64,000 bases of DNA from Primula veris (lineage: Eukaryota > Streptophyta > Magnoliopsida > Ericales > Primulaceae), in assembly GCA_963682055.1 (NCBI GenBank), contig OY821749.1, forward strand, positions 32,247,631 to 32,311,630. Direction: 5' to 3'. The position numbers were made by a program, and so were the translations under genes. The first letter of the stretch is position 1; every line of letters begins with the position of its first letter. The notes below the pieces were generated by a model. That model was not told the DNA's origin and ran no database searches. It worked only from the letters and a program-made list of their open reading frames with translations. This document shows positions 21,269 through 32,166 of the stretch, piece by piece.

Positions 21269-23428
21269 TGTAACGTCTCGGAAATTTTGTAGTTTATTAT
21301 TACTTTTAGTAATAAGATAGTGATATTTAGTTTTGTGGGTGATTACGTATTTGTGTGAAATATACACGTGTTATATGAAATTTGGTGTATAATAGTGGTG
21401 GGTGTGATTTGTATTATTTTATAACTAAGTGGACTAGTTAGTAAATTAGTTTACTAAAACCTATATATATATATATATATTACATATACAGATATTACAT
21501 ATACATATATACATATACATATACATATTACATATTACATATATACATAGATACATATCTATATATATAGAAGAGAGAGAAAGATAAGAGGAGAGAGAGA
21601 GACGAACGTCGGAGAAAGGGTTTAGGTCGCCGGAAAGGACTGGTCAGGTCTGATCGGCGAGTTTGGCGGTGCGTGGGTTTTTCTCGGGTTTCGGGCATCC
21701 GGGGTTTGGTTCCGTTTCGGGTGCGTTCGGACTCCGTTTTTCACGATTAAATACATTTTTTTAATCTACTCTTCGAGCCCTATCTATCTGTGTAAGTCTT
21801 TTCCTCCAATTTTCACTTTTATAAAAGGTCGTTTTTTAGGGCTTTACCCTAATCCGAATTTACATCAATTTTATTGATCCGTAGCTCGTTCTAATTACGT
21901 TTAGGGACTACTTGAGGGCGATTAGTGGGCTGTCCATATCTAGCTTTGATTGTTCGGTGGGTTTTCGGTTCGAGGTTGGATATTTTTACAAACGAGCTCT
22001 CGTTTGTATAGGTAAGGGGGAAGAATATGGTTTCGCTTTAAAAGCGGTTTTTATGTGTTGTTTGTTGTATGCTAGGCTATGTAAATGGTTGGTTGGTTAG
22101 TATGTATTGCATCATGTTATTGTATTGTGTATGTGTAACATGCTTCCATGGTTTTATTTATGCTAATCATATTGTTTATGGTGATTATGTTATGTATGGC
22201 GATTTTACCATTTTTTATTTGAAAAAGAATTGTGAACAAAAATGTGACGGTGGTGATATAGTGCGTGATATTTATTTTATTTTCGTTTGGTGGACTTTAC
22301 CATTTATGTTTTTGGGAGTCTTTTATATTTATTTTAGGGATTGCAGTACCAAGTGTTAAGGCGGAGCTGTGTCAGCTTACGGTGAGATCCCGGAAACTTG
22401 CGCAAGGATTAGGTATATCGGTACCATAGGGTTAGTCCCCTTAAAGCCGGCCCCATATCTTTTGGTCACATGTTAGTGTCATAATATGGGTGAGGGAACC
22501 ATTGCACTTTGGGTCCTAGAGCAGAGTGGCTCTAAAAGTGGGTACATGTGAGGCAATCCCGACTTTGTGTTTCGTTGAGTCTTGTTTTATTTTGTTTTGT
22601 TTTATTTTATTTTGTTTTATTATTAATTCAGTTATCTCGATTATATGTTCATTTACTTGTGTTGCGAGCTATATTGGTTGATGTGTTTTTCGTGCAATTG
22701 TCTTTGTCATTATTTGCCAAGATATCATATTTGCCATGTTAGGATTGTGTGTGCGTGCTTAGTAGCACGCGCCGTTTTTAATGCGAGATTGTTTTCTTAC
22801 CTCCTTTCTTTGTTTTCTGTACATTTTGTTCACGATCGATGTACAGGTGCTGACGGAGACGGTGGCGAGGTGTAGAGCTCTTGTCTGAGGATCATTGTCA
22901 TATTACACCTTATCGCGTGCACGCTACTCTTTTGTTTACTCTTTTTGGCATTTTCTTATTTTGAACTTGGTTCGCCTAGTAAGCGTTTGAAACGTGTATG
23001 TTTTTCTTTTGGTTAGAGTAACCTATCATGTACATTTGTATATGTTAGATTGCGTTATTGTATATAATGTCAGCTGGGTTGAATTTGACTTGATCATGTT
23101 GAATTAGTGATAATCGCTTTGCGATTTTGTTATATGTTTTGTTGTCAAACAGGTCTAATTTATTGGAAACAAATAGATACGCGAAGCTCATGCCGAAATT
23201 TTCTAAAACGTGTTGTTTTGTTCGTTTGTCACATTTGAGCCTCGTTGGCTACCCTTAGGCCAACTCAGGGAATCATATGTGATTTTCAGCATGTCTTGAA
23301 GTATTTATTTGGGTCTATTGATTAGCGTATTATCAAATGTCATTTTGCATGTTTCGTTATTTAAAATTTTTCCTTTTTATTTTAATTTATATTCACGACT
23401 CGGATTTACCCAAATCCGGGGCGTGACA
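21269..23428 (+). mobile_element. Solo LTR 2 (2160 bp, target duplication gattc)
   Basis: The element begins TGTAACGTCTCGG and ends GGGGCGTGACA. A perfect 5-bp duplication, gattc, flanks it at 21264-21268 and 23429-23433. It is highly similar to solo LTR 1 but in the opposite orientation. Most length differences lie in a TA/CT-rich stretch at about 21460-21600. There are no gag or pol frames. A 62-76 residue reading frame starting MRAISGLSIS is shared with LTR 1, with no recognisable domain. Confidence 0.88.
21820..21828 (+). promoter_or_regulatory. Possible LTR TATA box
   Basis: TATAAAAGG lies about 550 bases into the LTR, where a U3 promoter would be expected. The same sequence is present in solo LTR 1 on the - strand near 8447-8455. 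This is inferred from motif and position only. Confidence 0.35.
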
Positions 23429-23433
23429 GATTC

Positions 23434-23977
23434 AGAAAAACGTATCCCCCTAAATTTATCACAGAAATGATTAGTTGATAAACATCAATAGATAGTGCGT
23501 GTCTGCATGATTAACTTTTAAATATAGAGTATATTACATAGTAGTACAAAACACAAAGTTAACACCAAATCCCATTTATTTAATAAAAGGAATCAGGATT
23601 TTTGAATACATCCAAATAGCTAAATTGTGGAAAAGTTGTAGTCTAAACTTAATTAATAGTAAAAAAGTATAGATTGATGTAGTAATAAATAAATGTTTAT
23701 TCCATTATTGAGCTAATATTCGCCCAGTGGACCCATTCGAAGATTATCAGCAAGTACCACACACTGACTTTTTGGTCTTTTCTTTGTATATTCATTTCCA
23801 TATATATTGATCACTCTGTCTTTTCCCATTACTTTTCCTTATGTTATATTGATTGACGATTTATTTCTGAATTTCAAAGCCCAGAATAACAAAATATTAG
23901 TGAGTGTTTTCTGTGTGTTGGTTTGGATTCTCCTCCTCAGTTTCTAACTTGTAAGTTCCAACTCTTTCTTTCTTTCC

Positions 23978-24029
<52 letters not shown>

Positions 24030-25125
24030 TTGTTATTTTGCTTATTTACTCCTGATAAATGTATGTAACATGAATTTTAATAAAGGATGCTTTAAACAAA
24101 GATGGTTTTAAACACAGTTACACACCCAGAACTAATTTATAATGCTTATATGCTTGTAATATATATAGTATTACTATTATCTGTCTTTTGTTTATTTTCT
24201 TGTAATATACATTCTGAGGATTCGCCTACTTGTTGTTTCCTTATTTGTATGTTATGTTTGAAAAAGGGTAAAATGTGGAAAGTAACAAAAAATTTATTTA
24301 TATTTTAAAAAAATGTCTCAATAAATTGGAACACCCCAAAAAAAAATACTGTCCCGATAAATTGGGACGGAGTTTCAATTTAGTAGCACTACGTGGAATA
24401 AAAATTATTCAAATGCCACAATGTTTTTTTAATGGTAAACACGTATATTTTATCCTTAAATTTTGTTAGAAACAATTTTAAATTATATTTACCAGTGATA
24501 GCTCGCGTCACCTGATTGTGTGGTACTCACACCGTAACAAAGTCTCAAAAAAAATAAAAATCAACGATATCTAATTCATTTAGTTAACCGGATAATTGAA
24601 ACGATATTCCGTTTTCTATGTAACATAAAAAATAATGTTAATTACTCGTAATACTAATTATAGACCATGAAGTGTTTTTGTTGGTTTATTTTAAGGGTAA
24701 TTAACTAGAGTTTTTCGTTCATGTGTTAGGTTTTTATTAGGCTTTGCTTTTTATTAGTTTAACTTATAAATTATAATTTAAGGATTTTCCCTTTTAATGT
24801 TGGATTTTTATTGGGATATATTATTTTTTATATCAATTTAACGGTGGTCAAAACAGTTTTTTTTTCTTGTTTATGGTATGTTTTTATTGGGTGAATAAAA
24901 AAAAATAGTGGGCCACACCTATACCTTATTCCACTCATGCGTTTATTGCTCTGTTTTTTCCCATTATATTGATTTGACGATTCATTTATGAAATTCAAAC
25001 TCCTGAATAACAAAACTCCTCATTTGTACAAACATTTTGTTGTTAGCCTATTCTTGTTAGTTTTCTGGTTAGATCTGATAAACATTTTATGATTTTTATT
25101 TTTCAATTTGAAAATGTAAAGGCAG
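23434..25125 (+). other. NLR-C upstream region with leader exon and 5'UTR intron
   Basis: The block 23720-23950 matches the NLR-B and NLR-E upstream DNA and ends cagtttctaacttgtaagttcc, with the donor GT at 23951. The acceptor aaaggcag ends at 25125, giving an inferred 1175-bp 5'UTR intron. The interval includes a pure AT microsatellite (about 23982-24027) and a patch resembling a MITE end (ttgggacggag near 24361). Sequence from about 24220 to 24890 is homologous to 54120-54790 before NLR-E. No protein gene is seen. Confidence 0.55.
23982..24027. repeat. AT microsatellite
   Basis: An uninterrupted (AT)n run lies just after the leader-exon donor site. NLR-E has a similar run at about 50498-50533. 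Confidence 0.9.
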
Positions 25126-25158
25126 GAAAAGGATCTAAAGAGAAAGGAGGCTTTTAGA

Positions 25159-27999
25159 ATGGCAGAAATCGCTATTGCTATTTTGGGGTTAGTTAGTGAA
25201 TTCTTGATTGCTCCAATAGGACGACAGTTCAGTTACTTATTTAAATTTACTGGAAATGTTGAGACTCTTGAAAATGAACAAAAGAAGCTGCAAGATTTGA
25301 AAAACGATGTTGAAGACGAAGTGAAAGTTGCTAGAAATAATGCGGACACTATTTTGAATACTGTTGAAACCTGGTTAAAAGATGTGGATTTGGTTGACGA
25401 CAAGGCACAGAGCATTGTTGAAGAGAAGGCTCGATTTCCGAAAGGATGTTTTAACAATTGGTGTTTAAATTTGAAGTCACGTTATGTTTTAAGCCGGAGG
25501 GCAAATAAGAGAACTAGAAACATCATTAAGCTGCAACAAGAAGGAAAATTTTCAAAAGTATCATCACGAGCACCTCCCACATCATACGTGTGTCCTACAT
25601 CATCCACATCTTTTGAATCTCGAGAGTTGATTATCAGAAAGATTATTGAGAAATTGAGGGATGAAAATATTAACATAATTGGATTATGTGGGATGGGAGG
25701 GATAGGTAAGACAACAATGGTGAATGATGTTTTCAAAAGGGTGAAAGAAGAAAATATGTTTGATGACTACGCCATGACAGTTGTGAGCCAAAGGGCAGAA
25801 ATGATAAATGTACAGAAAGATATTGCAGAAATGTTGGATCTAAGACTTGAGGAAAATAATCCGGTTTTAAGAGCTAGTCGTTTAAATCAAAGACTAGACG
25901 GCAAGAAAGTTTTGATTATAGTGGATGACGTTTGGAAGCAGTTTGATCTTCAATCCCTTGGTATTACTTTGCAAGATGGTCAAAGTAAGTGCAAAATTGT
26001 TTTCACCTCAAGAGATAAAGACCTATGGATGGATTTCGGGAGTAGAAGACACGGGTTGTCACTTTATCCCTTAACACACAGTGAATCGTGGAAGCTTTTC
26101 ACTGAGAAGATCGGAGATTACCTGAATGACGATCCCGAGTTTGTACCGATAGCCGAAGACGTTGTGAAGGAATGTGCAGGTCTTCCCCTGGCCTTGGTAA
26201 CTTTAGGAAGTGCACTTCTTGGAAAAAGCAAACCTGTTTGGAACGATACTTTATTAAAACTAAGAACAATATCAAAAACGGAAGACAAAGTACACGAGTC
26301 CATAAGGCTGAGTTATGATTACTTAGACGACGAGGAAGCCAAGTCGTTGTTTCTTCTTTGCAGCCTGTTTAAAGAAGATTCTTTTATTGATGTCGAAAGC
26401 TTGGTCCATATGGGATGGGGATTACGGTTGTTCAAAGGAATCAACAGAGTTGAAGCAGCAAGAGACAGAGTTTTTGCATTAGTTGAACACCTACAATCTC
26501 GTTGTTTATTATCGATAGAGTCAAATCGTTACAATCATTCACGACGTCGTTCACGATGGATCAAAATTCACGATGTCGTTCGTGATGTATCAAAATCCAT
26601 TGCTTACACTGAGAAAGGTTCATTAGTAATAGAGAATGGTGTTACTTTGGAGACATCAGTAGAGGAGAGCTTTGTAGAGCGTTGCACTTGGATTTCAGTT
26701 ATATCACAGGATTATAAGGAGCTTCCGCCAATATTACAATTCCCCAGACTGAAGCTTTTACTATGGAACAACACAAGCGGACAGATCCCTGACAGTTACT
26801 TTGAGGGAATGGTCAAACTTCAAGTTGTTGATATAGGTTCCCAAACTTCAACAACAAAGACGTACAGATGCACTGTTCTAAAACTCCCCTCATCACTCAA
26901 ATATCTTACAAGCTTGCGTACATTGCGTCTCAGAAATTTTAAGTTGGAGAGCTACTCAACAATTAAGTATTTACAGAATTTGGAGATCCTCTACATTGCA
27001 GATCAATTTATTGGGGAATTGCCCAACGAAATTGGTCAATTGTCTAAATTAAGGCTGTTGGATATGTCGGATTGTAGTAGATTGAAAAAAGCCCCACCTG
27101 GAATCATCTCAGGTCTAAGCAGTCTGGAGGAATTGTACCTGGGAGAACTTAATATTGATTGGGGAGCAGATAAAACAGAAGAAGGCAGAATTGCAGTCCG
27201 TAGAGAATTTGAGTCTTTGTCCAATCTGCGTATTTTTCATATTGTGATACCGGATCCTGGATTTTTACCAAGAACTCCAGTGTTTAGGGACCTGAAGAAG
27301 TACGAAATCCATATAGGACATTACCAAGACATAGATTATTACTCTCAAAACTTTGAAAGGATATTATCAATCTATGACGTAGATTTGGATAAAGACTTCA
27401 GTTTTCTTGTATACAACGCGGAGGTGTTACTACTAACGGGAAAGACAACGAAACGTTTGGTGTATGAGCTAGTACAGGGGGCATCTCAAATTATCAGATG
27501 TTTGGAAATTCGGGACACAGAAACTCCAGAATATCTAGCCGATGCGACAGATTCTACAAAAACACCGTGTTTAGTTTCTAAGATGGAGTCGTTAACACTC
27601 GATAGTCTAAACAATTTGCAGCGGATAACAAACGGAGCACTCGTGGCTGAAAATATTGCAAAGTTAAAAAAACTTGTCGTGCTCAAATGTAAACGGCTGA
27701 GGAATATCTTTTTGCTGTCAAATGCGTTAGATATTCTGCATCTTGAAGAACTTCATGTTTCTTACTGTGAAAACATGAAAGAGGTATTTTTTTGGGAGGG
27801 AAGAGAAAAAGACTCAACCAGCAAGTTACAGTTCCCTAAATTAGTTGATTTGAAGATCGGTGGTGAATCTCTCGCATGCTTCTGCAAAGGGGCTAAAGAA
27901 CTCGAATTTCATCAGCTAAAAAGATTGTCTCTCACGGAGATAGACTCCATAATCTCAATTTCAGATGAAAATTGCGCTAATCCCTTTTTTGTTTCTAAG
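25159..27999 (+). CDS. NLR-C exon 1: CC, NB-ARC and N-terminal LRRs
   Basis: The order and motifs match NLR-B: P-loop GMGGIGKTT at 178-186, kinase-2 KVLIIVDDVW at 250-259, GLPLAL about 341-346, RNBS-D LFLLCSLFKED, and IHD at 470-472. Before IHD lies a basic insert, YNHSRRRSRWIK, absent from NLR-B and NLR-E. The LRR loop after VVDIG also differs (SQTSTTKTYRCT). Long stretches of the ARC region are nearly identical to NLR-B, while IGDYLNDDPE replaces IRNFLDDNSE. The donor is tctaag|gtacac. Confidence 0.9.
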
Positions 28000-30900
28000 G
28001 TACACCCCCTTAATTATTATTTCTCCCTTGCGAATTCCACCAAAGCTGTTTTGTTGTTGTTGTCTTTTGTTATCCATAAAACCTAACTATCAATTTTTTT
28101 ATAGTAGCAGTGTCTGTTAGTAATTTTGAATTTTGAGATGAAGCTTCATGTCACATGCTTTATGAAATAAATTGATGGAAACATCCACCGACGGAGTTGT
28201 TCCGTTGCAACACCTCAACCAAATAAGGGTCCCATGCCCACTTACGCAAGGAATCATCAAAAAATGAAAATAAAATAGCCTTAAACTTCTCTCTATATAT
28301 TATTGAATGGATGAGTATAGTCTAGTCTTTAACAAACCCTAACGTCCTTAAAATTGTCATGGTTCATCAAAATAAATAAAAGAAAAGCCAATTCGGCCAT
28401 CAGAAATTTTTCTGTACTTATTATAACGGAAAAAAAATGGTTTAATGACCCCAACTATTATGCATTAACAAAATGGTGACCAAAGTACTGACATTAACAA
28501 TTGAGGCAACGAACTATATATTTTTTCATAAATTGGGGACCTCCGTCAATTTAATTGGACGGAAATTAAGTTTAAATTACATTTCAATCCAAAATTTTAT
28601 AAAACATGTGAATTTAACCCGAAAAGTTTATAATTTTACATTTTAACATATTCATAAACAAATAATTACATATACATTACTCATACATATACATATACAT
28701 AAAAAGAAGAAATACACAATTTATATATATATAAATTCATTTTTTTTGAATAAAAATACATATTTTTAAAAAAATTAACTTATTTTTGGAAAAAAATAAC
28801 TTATTTTTTATAAAAATGTTAATTTTGTATTTTATGTATACGTATGAGCATATATATGTAACTATTTATTAATGAGTACGTTAAAAATGTAAATTTATAA
28901 ACTTTTTTTGTATTTCTAAATATGGTATGTAAATTTATTGCTAACTTCATCAGTGATATTTTGGCCCCTAGGTTTTTTTTCCCAAATTGCAGGAGATGGA
29001 ACTTTCTAAACTGAAGAACATAAAGGAGATATGGTGTGGGCAAATTCAGTCTGAGTCTTTCTATAACCTGTTTAATCTAAATATCAAGGAATGTGACAGT
29101 ATGGAGTACGTGTTCAGCCCTGATATGGCCCGATACCTTGTGCATCTCCAACGTCTCTCTATAGAAAACTGCCCTAATTTAAAGGAGATAGTAAATGGCC
29201 CACTCATGATCGGGAGTTTGTTGAAGCTAAATTACATCAGTGTAGCCAGCTGTAACCAATTGAGGAATATCTTCCAGCTGTCAACTGCAGTGGACACTGT
29301 GAATTTTGAACATCTTATAACATTAAGTATCATTGATTGTGGAAGTATGGAAGAAGTAATAAGTTGGGAGGGTAGATCACAAGATTCAACTAACAAGCTA
29401 CTCTTCCCTAAATTATATTATTTGAAAATTAGAAATGCATCATCTCGAGTATGCTTTTGCATAGGGGCTATGCAAATTGAATTTCAACATTTAGCCCATT
29501 TACACCTCGAAGATATACCGGCAATCGAGTGCTTAGTCTCCATTTCAAATGAAAATTCTTTGAAATCCTTCTTTCCTCACAAGGTATACAGTAAAATATA
29601 TATACATATTAAAAGATAGTCTGCGAGCCTCGGGATATACTCTGCTTATCGCGCTATTGTGCAATTCAAATCTCTCTCTCTAAAACTTATAAGAAACAAG
29701 AAATCATAAACATCATCATCTATATTCTCTAAAATTCCCAGATTGTGACTAAGTTTGATATTATATTAACAGAATAATTCAAAAAATATTGTCGAATTAT
29801 TCATAATTACTAATCTAAATTGAAAAAGAAAAAACATTTGGCTAAAATCTAAGACTGCATTGGGTTCCCTTTCAGGGCATGAAAAGCATAAACAAAATTA
29901 TGTTCCAAAGTGTGAAATGCTCTAAGAAAGGAAGCTTTTGTATGTTGTTTCATTAAAAGCTTATTATTCTACAAATTGAAAGTTTTAGGCCTTTCGCAGC
30001 TGAAAATTGCCAGAATCTTAGGCTATAGCGTGTACGTATATTATGAGCAATTACTATTCCGTTCACTATACTTTTTTGATAAAATGATTAATCTTCTGTC
30101 TATATGATTTATTAGGGGTTATTTTAAAAATTAAATCACATTAGTTATCGGGTATTGTATCCTAAGTTATGTGCATTTTTTTGCAACTTTTCTTAATTTC
30201 AACAATTTTTTCAATGTCTTAGTAATTAGCTCGTAAAGTACACCCAACTTACCTTTCAGTTTTTGACTAGCTTTTGGCTCGTCGTTTGCAAGTACTACGG
30301 CAAAAAAATGAAAAATGATATGTTTCGGCTGTTTCTCACTGCAGGTTTCATTTGGTAGAGTAGAGGATTTATATCTTTCTGGTTTCAATAATCTATCCAG
30401 ACTTATAATGGAAGGATGTGTCTGTGACAGTCTGGAGTACCTTGACATGGCCAGATACCTTGTGCATCTCCAAAATCTCTCTATAAAAAAATATCCTAAT
30501 TTAAAGGAGATAGTAAATGGCACACTCATGATCGGGGGTTTGTTGAAGCTAAAAAACATTAGAGTGGTCAGCTGTCACCAATTGAGGAATGTTTTCCAGC
30601 TGTCAACTGCAGTGGACACAGTGAATTTTGAAGATCTTACATCATTAAGTATCAATGAATGTGGAAGCATGGAAGAAGTAATAAGTTGGGAGGGTAGATC
30701 ACAAGATTCAACTAACAAGCTACTCTTCCCTAAATTATGTTATTTGAAAATCATAAATGCATCATCTCGAGTATGCTTTTGCATAGGGGCTATGCAAATT
30801 GAATTTCAACATTTAGCCCATTTACACCTCGAAGATATACCGGCAATCGAGTGCTTAGTCTCCATTTCAAATGAAAATTCTTTGAAATCCTTCTTTCCTC

Positions 30901-32166
30901 ACAAGGTATACAGTAAAATATATATATTTATGTATTATATATATATATTTGAGAAAAGATATACGTGTATCACCAAAAAAATCAATCCAAACATCTAAAT
31001 CTAAGAAATCATTTTCGACTGTTGAGATTAAGTTTTTTTTTTTTTGGATATATTATCTCTCTCTCTAAACTTTATAAGAAAAACATAAATCATAGACATC
31101 ATCATCTGCAGAGTACCCAATATGTGACAATGTTTGATTTATTAAAACATTTGGGTTTAAATTATCATTTGTTTTCACATCTTATTTTTAAAATCATTTA
31201 GTTAATAACCCTTTCCCATTTCTCAGTTTAATTGCTCTTTTAAAAACAGTTCTCAAGAGTAGATGATTGTCAAATAGAATATTAATTGCTATATATGAAA
31301 AGGGTAAATAAGATGTTATCATTCTATAATTAGTGCTATTGAATTGGTTTTATATGACAAGTCGTTCTTTCAGACGGCAGTTGGAGAAAGGTGAAAAGCT
31401 ATTATGAAATATTGTATGTTTTGGCTCTTTCTTACTAAGTTTGGTCTACAGGTTTTATTTCCCAAACTGACGTCGATGGAACTTTCTAAATTGAAGAACA
31501 TGAAGGATATATGGTGTGGTCAAATTCAGGCTGGGTCTTTCAATAATCTGGAGTACGTTCATATCGAAGAATGTGACAGTCTGGAGTACGTGTTCAACTC
31601 TTGCACGGCCAGATATCTTGTGCATCTTCGTAGACTTGTCATATCTGCATGCAAGGATCTAAAAGAGGTCGTTTCGGCTAAAAAGGAAGTAGATGGAATT
31701 GAGGAATACACACGGATCATTTTCCCTAAATTAGAGAAAGTTAAACTCTATAAACTGCTATCACTCGAAAGATTTTACCACGTAGCTAATGAGATTGAAT
31801 TCCCTAAGCTAGTTTATGTCGGCGTACTAGACTGCCCTGCATTTAAATTCTTTTCTCCTGGATTTGTATACACTCCAATTCTCGATCATGTGAATCTGTA
31901 TGATGAATATGATGATTATTTTGATTATGCGAGTGAAGAAGGAAAAAAAGAAACGATGTGGAAGGGTAATCTTAATAGGACCATTCAACATCTACACGAA
32001 GACGTAAGCTATTTTTTACGTTGTTGTTCATTGCATAGCTGAATAGAATTGTCGATATTTACTCTAATTTAAATTTCTTTCACAGCAGCAGCAACGACGA
32101 CGACAAAACAAACCAGAAGATGAAGAAGAAAGTGGCGATGAAAAGGATATCAAAGAAGAAAGTTGA
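25159..32166 (+). CDS. NLR-C: complete CC-NB-ARC-LRR resistance gene with two LRR cassettes
   Basis: This is a CNL receptor of the same family as NLR-B. Inferred exons are 25159-27999 (947 codons), 28972-29583 (204), 30345-30905 (187), 31452-32003 (184) and 32086-32166 (26 plus TGA). All junctions are phase 0 and the joined frame is open, giving about 1548 residues. It carries both cassettes. The second, 30345-30905, is unusual: its first ~40 codons diverge and are shortened (VSFGRVEDLYLSGFNN replaces the FPKL...KEIWCGQ start), and its acceptor, tcactgcag, is specific to this copy. Exon 1 has an insertion before the MHD-position IHD. Nothing in the sequence prevents function. The exon 3 acceptor is the least certain choice. 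Confidence 0.9.
28972..29583 (+). CDS. NLR-C exon 2: first LRR cassette
   Basis: The exon has 204 codons from VFFPKLQEM to FFPHK, with acceptor ggcccctag and donor gtatacag. It carries the same LRR pattern as the NLR-B cassette, with three extra residues (FEHL region) shared with NLR-E. The following intron carries the first-cassette signature tagtctgcgagcct. Confidence 0.87.
30345..30905 (+). CDS. NLR-C exon 3: second LRR cassette with divergent start
   Basis: The exon has 187 codons in phase 0. From CDSLEYLDMARYL onward it is almost identical to other cassettes. The start is shorter and unrelated in its first dozen residues. The intron upstream (29846-30344) matches window positions 1-350 and 59571-59920, so the position is equivalent to the second cassette of NLR-A and NLR-E. 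Confidence 0.75.
31452..32166 (+). CDS. NLR-C exons 4 and 5: last LRR exon and charged tail
   Basis: Exon 4 spans 31452-32003 and exon 5 spans 32086-32166. Exon 4 carries an Asp/Tyr-rich insertion (YDEYDDYFDYASEE) near its end, where NLR-B and NLR-D read YEDTYR instead. The insertion has the look of expanded gat/tat codons. The tail exon is unchanged. Confidence 0.85.

Noticed and set aside
6775..23428. The two 2.2-kb LTR copies as the two ends of one retrotransposon
   Set aside because: They are in inverted orientation and each has its own different 5-bp target duplication, and the DNA between is NLR and unrelated sequence.
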